A program made the translations under genes and the position numbers. Of a stretch of 10,657 nucleotides of DNA, positions 6,503 to 10,657 are shown piece after piece. Each line of letters opens with the position of its first letter. Positions within the stretch are counted from its first letter, which is position 1. The DNA lies in assembly GCA_044351685.1 (NCBI GenBank), contig JBILFK010000038.1, positions 1 through 10,657 of the forward strand. The letters run 5' to 3'. The notes beneath the pieces are model-generated. The model was not told where the DNA came from. It saw only the letters and a program-made list of their open reading frames with translations, and did not search any database. The stretch comes from JALHRI01 sp044351685. Its GTDB lineage: Bacteria > Pseudomonadota > Alphaproteobacteria > Rickettsiales > UBA3002.

Positions 6503-7189
6503 CTATTCTTCGTCGGTGTATTGACGTTCCATTTTCTCGTGGCGTTCTTGCGCCTCGATGGAAAGTGTTGCAACCGGCCGTGCTTGCAGGCGTTTGAGGC
6601 CAATTGGCTCGCCGGTTTCTTCGCAGTAGCCATATTCGCCCTCTTCGATGCGGCGAATAGCCGAATCGATTTTTGAAATGAGTTTTAAATAGCGATTGCG
6701 GGTACGCAGCTCAACCCCGGCTTCGGTTTCGAGCGAAGCGCGATCGGCGATATCGGCCTGGTGCCAATCTTCTTCGTGGAGATGGTCGAGCGTATCGCGC
6801 GATTCAGCAATCAGTTCACGGCGCCAATCGAGTAGTTTCTGGCGAAAGAACTCCAGCTGCAGCGGGCTCATATAGTCTTCTTTTTCGGTGGGCTTATAGC
6901 CAGCAGGCAGCACAGGTGCCTTGTAATTGGTTTTTTTGGCAGGGGCCTTTTTAGCCACGGGCACAGGGGCTTTGGCAATTACCGGTGGTTTTTTCACCGC
7001 TTTTGCGGGCGCGGGTGCGGGCTTTGCGGATGGCTTTTTGGCTGCCACTGCTGCCGGTTTTGCAGCCGGTTTTTTGGCTGGAGCTTTTGAGGCTACAGGC
7101 TTAGGCGCAGGTTTTTTAGCGGCAGGTTTGGGTGCGGGTTTTTTTGCGGCAGGTTTTGCGGTTTTTTTCTGTGCAGACGATTTAGCCAT
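6503..7189 (-). CDS. dksA: RNA polymerase-binding transcription factor DksA, with Lys/Ala/Pro-rich N-terminal tail
   Basis: 228 aa, against roughly 140-155 for ordinary DksA. DksA enters the secondary channel of RNA polymerase and, with ppGpp, resets promoter choice. Residues 1-90 are a tail of repeated K-P-A-A-K-K-P-A-P units, resembling histone H1 tails. The DksA core runs from about MSPLQLEFFRQKL (107) to the end. The coiled-coil tip is kept as DIADRA at 146-151, matching E. coli D71-A76, which argues for true DksA activity rather than a mere TraR relative. The zinc-finger region GYCEETGEPIGLKRLQARP keeps only Cys189; the other three ligand positions are T192, S210 and A213, the pattern seen in alphaproteobacterial DksA. 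AAGGG precedes the ATG by about 6 nt. It is the third minus-strand gene after fliX and the HTH gene, but has its own promoter (7220-7248). The core assignment is secure; the tail's role is unknown. Confidence 0.93.
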   Translation of the reverse strand: MAKSSAQKKTAKPAAKKPAPKPAAKKPAPKPVASKAPAKKPAAKPAAVAAKKPSAKPAPAPAKAVKKPPVIAKAPVPVAKKAPAKKTNYKAPVLPAGYKPTEKEDYMSPLQLEFFRQKLLDWRRELIAESRDTLDHLHEEDWHQADIADRASLETEAGVELRTRNRYLKLISKIDSAIRRIEEGEYGYCEETGEPIGLKRLQARPVATLSIEAQERHEKMERQYTDEE

Positions 7190-7219
7190 AGTTACCCTTA
7201 CAGATTAGTTTACCAATAG

Positions 7220-7248
7220 GTTATACTGAAGCTGCGCCCGCCCAGCAA
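7220..7248 (-). promoter_or_regulatory. Sigma-70-like promoter of dksA
   Basis: On the minus strand, TTGCTG (7248-7243), a 17-bp spacer and TATAAC (7225-7220) fit a housekeeping -35/-10 pair. Transcription would start near 7213, leaving a leader of about 24 nt with AAGGG just before the dksA ATG. It begins 30 bp after the stop of the HTH gene, so dksA can be transcribed apart from fliX. Confidence 0.6.
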
Positions 7249-7277
7249 GCGCATTTCAGGCATGTGAATAACACTGC

Positions 7278-7646
7278 CTACGCCCCGCCGGGGATAGTTT
7301 CGCCCCAATCGCTTTTTTTGGAGAGAGCCACCTGCGTAATGCCATCGGCGAGGGTGACCATGTAGGTTTTCTCTTCACGCGGGGTTGCGTTATCTGCGGC
7401 GGCGGCAGGCGTGCCTGCAAGGAAAATAACCTCGCCATCGGGTCGGAAGTCGATATGGAACTTATGGAATGTTTTAATGATTTCATCGTTCTCGGGTTTG
7501 GTAAGGCGCAGCTGGTTGCGCTCGAACATTTCAATCCGCTTAACCTGTAGGTGCGTGCGGCTGGCGAGATCTTGGGGGTTCCATTTCAGCATCGCGCGTG
7601 CACGTTTGCACTGCGATGATGATATTTGTGGCAGCCTTAGGCTCAT
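7278..7646 (-). CDS. Small XRE-like helix-turn-helix protein, coupled to fliX
   Basis: 122 aa. Residues about 12-70 (QCKRARAMLKWNPQDLASRTHLQVKRIEMFER, then a second helical stretch ending HKFHIDF) follow the Cro/CI-type pattern: a helix, an LA-containing HTH, a recognition helix with an I-x-x-x-E ending, and the closing helix before a short beta segment. Such short proteins are common in alphaproteobacteria as putative DNA-binding regulators. Residues 75-95 are an Ala-rich linker, and 94-122 look like a small beta-rich tail of unknown role. The ATG overlaps the fliX TGA (ATGA, 7646-7643) and no strong independent SD is visible, so translation is probably coupled to fliX. It has no separate promoter that I can see, and no convincing terminator before the dksA promoter. 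A DNA-binding role is likely; the target is unknown, with flagellar genes a guess from position. Confidence 0.72.
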   Translation of the reverse strand: MSLRLPQISSSQCKRARAMLKWNPQDLASRTHLQVKRIEMFERNQLRLTKPENDEIIKTFHKFHIDFRPDGEVIFLAGTPAAAADNATPREEKTYMVTLADGITQVALSKKSDWGETIPGGA

Positions 7647-8095
7647 CCGCGCATGCCTGACATTTCCAGTTTGGCAAGTTCCACTGCGGCACGCAGCTCG
7701 ATATCATCGAGAATGGCATTGAGTTTAGGGTCGCTTACCAGCGTGCGTTCCTGTGCGACCATGCGTTCAAGGTTGCGAAGTGTGGCAACCGGCAAGCTGC
7801 CGCTTAACAACCCATCGCGCAGTTGTTCGAGTGCATCGAGCGTGAGGCGACCCTGCTTATAGGCGCGTTTACGTTTTACTTCGTCTTCGGAAACTTCCTG
7901 AATGCCGATTAACCCACCCACACCGGTAAGCGCGGCAACGGAACCTACCGCATCGACATCTGAGGCGGCGGATACGCCTTCGGCTTTACTGAGTGCATCG
8001 ATAAATTGTGAGCCAGAAGTGGCACTTGTGCGCTTGGTTGCGCCAGTGCGCGCAGTGCTGGTGGTTGGGCGTGTGTAACCAATTTTATCAATCAT
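7643..8095 (-). CDS. fliX: Flagellar assembly regulator FliX
   Basis: 150 aa. The start is placed at the ATG giving MIDKIGYTRP; the frame is open up to 8230, but the extra 45 codons look like shadow sequence of the intergenic region. In Caulobacter, FliX is a trans-acting checkpoint factor that couples early basal-body assembly to activation of the sigma-54 activator FlbD. The first 30 residues are Thr/Ser-rich and disordered. About 31-70 is Ala/Gly/Val-rich. The conserved C-terminal domain runs from about 72 (EVKRKRAYKQGRLTLDALEQLRDGLLSG, in pieces) to the closing ILDDIELRAAVELAKLE, which is diagnostic of FliX. It is divergent from flgI, as in Caulobacter, and overlaps the HTH gene by 4 bp. 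No SD precedes the ATG, but a sigma-70-like promoter ends 7 nt before it, suggesting a leaderless or near-leaderless mRNA. flbD itself is not in the window. Confidence 0.86.
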   Translation of the reverse strand: MIDKIGYTRPTTSTARTGATKRTSATSGSQFIDALSKAEGVSAASDVDAVGSVAALTGVGGLIGIQEVSEDEVKRKRAYKQGRLTLDALEQLRDGLLSGSLPVATLRNLERMVAQERTLVSDPKLNAILDDIELRAAVELAKLEMSGMRG

Positions 8096-8102
8096 GCAGA
8101 AC

Positions 8103-8131
8103 ACTATACCCAACTGCGCAAGCGCGCGCAA
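8103..8131 (-). promoter_or_regulatory. Sigma-70-like promoter of fliX, predicted leaderless start
   Basis: On the minus strand, TTGCGC (8131-8126), a 17-bp spacer and TATAGT (8108-8103) form a good -35/-10 pair. Seven bases after the -10 hexamer comes the fliX ATG (8095). The predicted transcript therefore begins at or within a base or two of the start codon, agreeing with the lack of a Shine-Dalgarno sequence. Confidence 0.5.
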
Positions 8132-8172
8132 TCCGCAATGCAGGTGCCTGTGGGGGAGTGGTATGGCCACCC

Positions 8173-8193
8173 GGGCGGCAAGTTTTGCCGCCC
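8173..8193. promoter_or_regulatory. 21-bp palindrome, candidate enhancer-binding-protein site
   Basis: GGGCGGCAA (8173-8181), a 3-bp centre GTT, and TTGCCGCCC (8185-8193) form a perfect inverted repeat. Its centre is about 116 bp upstream of the predicted flgI sigma-54 transcription start and about 50 bp upstream of the fliX -35. Neither flanking transcript ends here, so a terminator is unlikely; an enhancer for an FlbD-like sigma-54 activator is the simplest reading. The CGGCAA core loosely recalls Caulobacter ftr elements as I remember them. Function is inferred. Confidence 0.45.
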
Positions 8194-8272
8194 CGTGAGC
8201 GATGCGCCAATCCATCACAATCACAGACAAGCAAGAAGCTGATTTTAAAACACATTTTTAGTGCATTTGAGT

Positions 8273-8288
8273 TGGCACGCGGCTCGCA
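8273..8288 (+). promoter_or_regulatory. Sigma-54 promoter of flgI
   Basis: TGGCACG-CGGC-TCGCA differs from the sigma-54 consensus TGGCACG-N4-TTGCW at one base (T to C next to the GC). The invariant GG (8274-8275) and GC (8286-8287) are exactly 12 bp apart, giving a predicted start near 8299 and a leader of about 56 nt to the flgI ATG. It lies upstream of a flagellar gene and divergent from fliX, which is the Caulobacter arrangement. Activation would need an enhancer-binding protein. Confidence 0.75.
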
Positions 8289-8309
8289 TGAAGGGAACCG
8301 AAAAAAATA

Positions 8310-8331
8310 TCGTGGGCAAAAAGTGCCACGA
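8310..8331 (+). other. Hairpin in the flgI leader RNA
   Basis: TCGTGGGCA (8310-8318) pairs with TGCCACGA (8324-8331) across a 5-nt loop as an 8-bp stem with one bulged G. It falls between the predicted transcription start (about 8299) and the AAGGAG of flgI (8343-8348), leaving the ribosome site unpaired. It may affect message stability or translation; no T tract follows, so it is not a terminator. Confidence 0.35.
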
Positions 8332-8354
8332 CGTAAAACATGAAGGAGCGAGCG

Positions 8355-9578
8355 ATGATGGTGATGCAACAGGAAAGCCTTATGCGGTACCGCCGGAATC
8401 TTTATTTACAGCAACTAAGCCTGCGCGCGAAGCGATGGTTGCATGCGCTGGGGCTTGCGTGCCTTGTGGTGATGGTAGTGGGTGCCACCGATGCCCGCGC
8501 TGCGCGTATTAAAGACGTAGTGGCATTTGAAGGTGTGCGTGAAAACATTCTGCTGGGTTACGGCTTGGTGGTGGGCTTAAACGGCACCGGCGACCGGTTG
8601 CAGAACAACGCGTTTACACAACAAAGCCTGATTGCATTTTTAGAACGTCAAGGCGTGAATACGCGCGGGTTGAACCTGCAATCGCGCAACGTAGCAGCCG
8701 TGACGGTGACGGCAAAATTGCCTGCATTTGCACGCGCCGGATCGACAATGGATATTAATATCAGTGCGCTTGGCGATTCACGCAGCTTGCTGGGCGGTAC
8801 GTTGCTTGCCACCTCGCTGGTGGGTGCCGATGGTAACGTGTATGGTGTTGCACAAGGCCCCGTGACGATTGGTGGTTTTGAGGCAAGCGGTGCTTCGGAA
8901 AGCACTATCACCAAGGGTGTGCCCACCAATGGCTATATTGCAAACGGTGCCACGGTTGAACGCGAAATTTCATTCGATTTGAACTCGTTGAACGAAGTGC
9001 GCCTATCACTTCGTAACCCCGATATTTTTACAGCACGCAGCATATCGCAGGCGATTAATCAGCAAGTGGGGCCGGGCGCTTCGAAGGTGAGTGACCCGGG
9101 AACGGTAACGCTTGCCGTGCCTGCCGCGTATCAGGGTGATGTAACGGGTTTGCTTGCCGATATTGAGCGTTTGCCTGTGGAAACCGATCAGCCTGCACGC
9201 ATTGTGATCGATGAAGCAACGGGCACGATTGTGATGGGCGAGAATGTGCGCATCTCGACCGTAGCGGTGGCGCAGGGCAACCTGATTGTGAAGGTGGAAG
9301 AAACCCCGCAAGTATCGCAGCCCAACCCGTTTGCGCCAGCCCCGGTGGTGGGTGCCGATGGCAGCGTGGCCGGTGCAGAAACGGTGGTGGTGCCGCGCAC
9401 CGATATTACGGTGGATGAGCAGGGCGGCAATAAAATGGCCATTTTAGAAGAGGGCGCAACGCTGCGTGATCTGGTGGCTGGCCTGAATTCGCTAGGTGTG
9501 GGCCCGCGCGACCTGATTACCATTTTGCAAACCATCAAGGCGGCAGGCGCGTTACAGGCCGATATTGAGACGCGCTAG
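8355..9578 (+). CDS. flgI: Flagellar P-ring protein FlgI precursor
   Basis: 407 aa from the ATG at 8355. FlgI is exported to the periplasm, where it forms the P-ring bushing around the flagellar rod in the peptidoglycan layer. The frame has an earlier ATG at 8340, but AAGGAG at 8343-8348 lies 6 nt before 8355 and decides the start; ATGs at 8358 and 8382 remain possible. The signal peptide has a basic stretch (R24-R27 region), a hydrophobic core ALGLACLVVMVVG and a cleavage site after DARA (residue 49). The mature protein begins ARIKDVVAFEGVRENILLGYGLVVGLNGTGD (in pieces), diagnostic of FlgI, and ends LGVGPRDLITILQTIKAAGAL, also diagnostic. The leader before the cleavage site is longer than usual by about 25 residues. 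It is transcribed from a sigma-54 promoter, with rod-binding, FlgN-like and FlgK genes following, all needed for later hook-basal-body steps. Confidence 0.96.
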   Translation: MMVMQQESLMRYRRNLYLQQLSLRAKRWLHALGLACLVVMVVGATDARAARIKDVVAFEGVRENILLGYGLVVGLNGTGDRLQNNAFTQQSLIAFLERQGVNTRGLNLQSRNVAAVTVTAKLPAFARAGSTMDINISALGDSRSLLGGTLLATSLVGADGNVYGVAQGPVTIGGFEASGASESTITKGVPTNGYIANGATVEREISFDLNSLNEVRLSLRNPDIFTARSISQAINQQVGPGASKVSDPGTVTLAVPAAYQGDVTGLLADIERLPVETDQPARIVIDEATGTIVMGENVRISTVAVAQGNLIVKVEETPQVSQPNPFAPAPVVGADGSVAGAETVVVPRTDITVDEQGGNKMAILEEGATLRDLVAGLNSLGVGPRDLITILQTIKAAGALQADIETR

Positions 9579-9586
9579 ACGAATGC

Positions 9587-9602
9587 TGGCACGAGAATTG
9601 CT
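9587..9602 (+). promoter_or_regulatory. Consensus sigma-54 promoter before the rod-binding protein gene
   Basis: TGGCACG-AGAA-TTGCT matches the sigma-54 consensus TGGCACG-N4-TTGCW at every specified base, with GG (9588-9589) and GC (9600-9601) 12 bp apart. The predicted start is near 9613, leaving a 38-nt leader to the ATG at 9651. It sits in the 72-bp gap after flgI, so the rod-binding, flgN-like and flgK genes can be transcribed separately from flgI. Confidence 0.82.
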
Positions 9603-9650
9603 TAGAAGGAACTGGAGATAAAAAAATAAGGCCAGAACGACGGATGCGAC

Positions 9651-9992
9651 ATGAGCGAACTTACCGGAATGGATGCCGATGCCATGAGAATTAATAGCCA
9701 GACAGGGTCGCGTATTGCCCAGCTGCAACGTGCAAAAGCTGCAGCCAGAGGCATGGACGCCGATAAAACCGATGCGGTATCGCGCGAGTTTGAAGCGCAA
9801 TTCATTTCGCAGATGCTGGAAAATATGTTCGCCACTTCGCCGGTGAACGATGAGCTTGGCGGTGGTGAGGGCGAAGAAATGTTTCGCAGCCTTATGGTGG
9901 ATGAATACGGCAAGCTGATTGCGCGCTCGGGCGGCATTGGTGTGGCCGACCATGTGAAGCGCGAACTGATCAAATTACAGGAAGTGGAGTAG
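9651..9992 (+). CDS. flgJ: Flagellar rod-binding protein (FlgJ N-terminal domain type)
   Basis: 113 aa. The conserved part runs from about residue 45 (REFEAQFISQMLENMFATS) through MFRSLMVDEYGKLIARSGGIGVAD to the end, matching the rod-binding domain that forms the N-terminal half of enterobacterial FlgJ. In that family it caps the growing rod in the periplasm. The C-terminal muramidase half of enterobacterial FlgJ is absent, as usual in alphaproteobacteria, so a separate peptidoglycan hydrolase must open the wall; none is encoded here. Residues 1-40 are polar and probably flexible. The start is uncertain: no strong SD precedes the ATG at 9651, and ATGs at 9669 and 9684 are in frame. It follows its own sigma-54 promoter and is 5 bp from the next gene. 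The domain call is firm; the symbol applies only to the N-terminal domain. Confidence 0.85.
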   Translation: MSELTGMDADAMRINSQTGSRIAQLQRAKAAARGMDADKTDAVSREFEAQFISQMLENMFATSPVNDELGGGEGEEMFRSLMVDEYGKLIARSGGIGVADHVKRELIKLQEVE

Positions 9993-9997
9993 AACTC

Positions 9998-10462
9998 ATG
10001 GAAAACGAACTCGTGTTACCGGAACTGCAGATGACCGATGCAATTGCTATCCATGAAGTGATGGCCGTGACGGTGCGGTTGGCAGATGTGTTGCGCCGAG
10101 AATCAGCATTCCTGAAGCAAATGAATATCGGCGAAGCCGGGAAATTGCAGGACGAAAAAATCAAGCTTACCGCATGGCTTGAAGCACAAAAGAAACTAAT
10201 CGCGATTCGCCCGGAATTGCGTGATCAGATTTCGCCACAAGAGCGCGAAGAAATGGAAGCCATTATCGAAGATTTTACCGATGCGATGGAAGAAAACTTT
10301 CGTCAGGTGAGCATTGCGCGCGTGGTGAACCAGAAAGTGGTGCAGGCGATTACCGAATCGCTGCGCGAACAACAACAGCTGAATACCTATAATGCTTACG
10401 GCACCAATGCTTCGCGCATGTCTTCGGCGGCACTATCGTATAACCTGAATCAGAAAGCATAA
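9998..10462 (+). CDS. flgN: FlgN-like flagellar export chaperone
   Basis: 154 aa, cytoplasmic, almost entirely predicted alpha-helix: residues about 12-70 (MTDAIAIHEVMAVTVRLADVL, then KQMNIGEAGKLQDEKIKL) and 80-125 form two long amphipathic helices, followed by a polar Asn/Ser/Ala-rich tail ending LSYNLNQKA. FlgN-family chaperones hold FlgK and FlgL for the flagellar type III export gate. The helical layout, size and the position 2 bp before flgK support the call more than any single motif, and the family is poorly conserved. GGAG at 9986-9989 stands 8 nt before the ATG. The gene begins 5 bp after the rod-binding stop, so the two and flgK form a tight unit under the 9587 sigma-54 promoter. 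An alternative is another small flagellar helical protein of unknown role. Confidence 0.72.
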   Translation: MENELVLPELQMTDAIAIHEVMAVTVRLADVLRRESAFLKQMNIGEAGKLQDEKIKLTAWLEAQKKLIAIRPELRDQISPQEREEMEAIIEDFTDAMEENFRQVSIARVVNQKVVQAITESLREQQQLNTYNAYGTNASRMSSAALSYNLNQKA

Positions 10463-10464
10463 TT

Positions 10465-10657
10465 ATGGGCCTTGGCCTCGCATTAAGCAATGCCGTGAGC
10501 GGACTGAGAGCCAACCAGAGGGCGCTTGGGGTATTATCGCATAACATCGCTAACGCGAACACCGAAGGCTATTCGCGCCAGTTGATACAACAGCAGGCAG
10601 TGTTTGCCGATGGGGTGGGTAACGGCGTTAAAATTGATGATGTGGTACGCAACATCG
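10465..10657 (+). CDS. flgK: Flagellar hook-associated protein FlgK, N-terminal part (3' end outside window)
   Basis: 64 codons are visible from the ATG at 10465 to the window edge. FlgK (HAP1) is the first junction protein between hook and filament, exported without a signal peptide through the flagellar type III system. The sequence contains LSNAVSGLRANQRALGVLSH followed by NIANANTEGYSRQ, the flagellar rod/hook N-terminal motif of the FlgK type (the NTEGYSRQ form separates it from FlgE and FlgG). Gly/Val/Asp-rich sequence follows. It starts 2 bp after the FlgN-like gene with only a weak AGAAAG before the ATG, so translation is probably coupled. FlgL would be expected beyond the window. Confidence in the family is high despite the truncation. 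Confidence 0.93.
   Translation, partial: MGLGLALSNAVSGLRANQRALGVLSHNIANANTEGYSRQLIQQQAVFADGVGNGVKIDDVVRNI

Noticed and set aside
6927..7208. 93-aa Gly/Ala/Phe-rich open frame on the + strand
   Set aside because: It is the complement of the Lys/Ala/Pro repeat of dksA, and its composition mirrors that repeat.
7284..7295. CCCC-GCC-GGGG type repeat near the end of the HTH gene as a terminator
   Set aside because: The stem is only 4 bp and there is no T tract on the minus strand; it is coding sequence.
7790..7802. CGGCA-AGC-TGCCG inverted repeat in fliX, similar to the palindrome core
   Set aside because: It is short, lies mid-gene, and has no sigma-54 promoter at a sensible distance downstream on either strand; CGGCA words are common in this composition.
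8096..8230. 45-codon upstream extension of fliX
   Set aside because: The extra residues look unlike FliX N-termini, and the extension would cover the predicted fliX promoter and the palindrome.
8245..8260. TTAA-N7-TT sequence as a CtrA box upstream of flgI
   Set aside because: The second half reads TTTTA, with three mismatches to TTAAC; it is just part of an AT-rich tract.
8315..8334. TGGCAC on the minus strand upstream of fliX as a sigma-54 site
   Set aside because: The next GC is only 10 bp from the GG, and the sequence is better explained by the flgI leader hairpin.

Overview
The window looks like chromosomal DNA of a flagellated alphaproteobacterium that has the CtrA/FliX/sigma-54 type of flagellar control. 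The evidence is a bamD-recN-ligA gene order, a FliX family protein (essentially an alphaproteobacterial family) divergent from flgI, a DksA with the alphaproteobacterial one-cysteine zinc-finger remnant, a full CtrA-type TTAA-N7-TTAAC box, and two near-consensus sigma-54 promoters. I cannot place the genus from this sequence. Base composition is moderately GC-rich, except for one sharply AT-richer patch inside ligA. There are no mobile elements, CRISPR arrays, tRNAs or rRNAs.

Left block (1-4915, + strand): the end of bamD (outer-membrane assembly lipoprotein), then recN (double-strand break repair), ligA (NAD+-dependent DNA ligase) and prmA (ribosomal protein L11 methyltransferase). The genes are 6 bp apart or overlap by 4 bp (ATGA) and read as one housekeeping operon. 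A GC-rich hairpin sits at the convergent end.

Middle block (4926-6502, - strand): two genes without a clear functional assignment, probably co-transcribed. One is a 111-aa orphan with a good ribosome binding site. The other is a 318-aa Gln-rich protein with an N-terminal peptidoglycan-binding domain but no visible signal peptide. Their 234-bp upstream region is unusually dense in signals: a CtrA box, a 12-bp-stem inverted repeat, a likely dksA terminator and a perfect DnaA box.

Regulatory block (6503-8095, - strand): dksA, with a long Lys/Ala/Pro tail and its own sigma-70-like promoter, and a fliX-HTH gene pair joined by a 4-bp overlap. fliX has a promoter that would start transcription almost exactly at its ATG.

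Flagellar block (8096-10657, + strand): a divergent control region with a 21-bp palindrome and a sigma-54 promoter, followed by flgI (P-ring), a FlgJ-N-type rod-binding protein with its own consensus sigma-54 promoter, a FlgN-like chaperone, and the beginning of flgK (hook-filament junction). This fits late hook-basal-body and hook-junction assembly, switched on through sigma-54 and an enhancer-binding protein checked by FliX.
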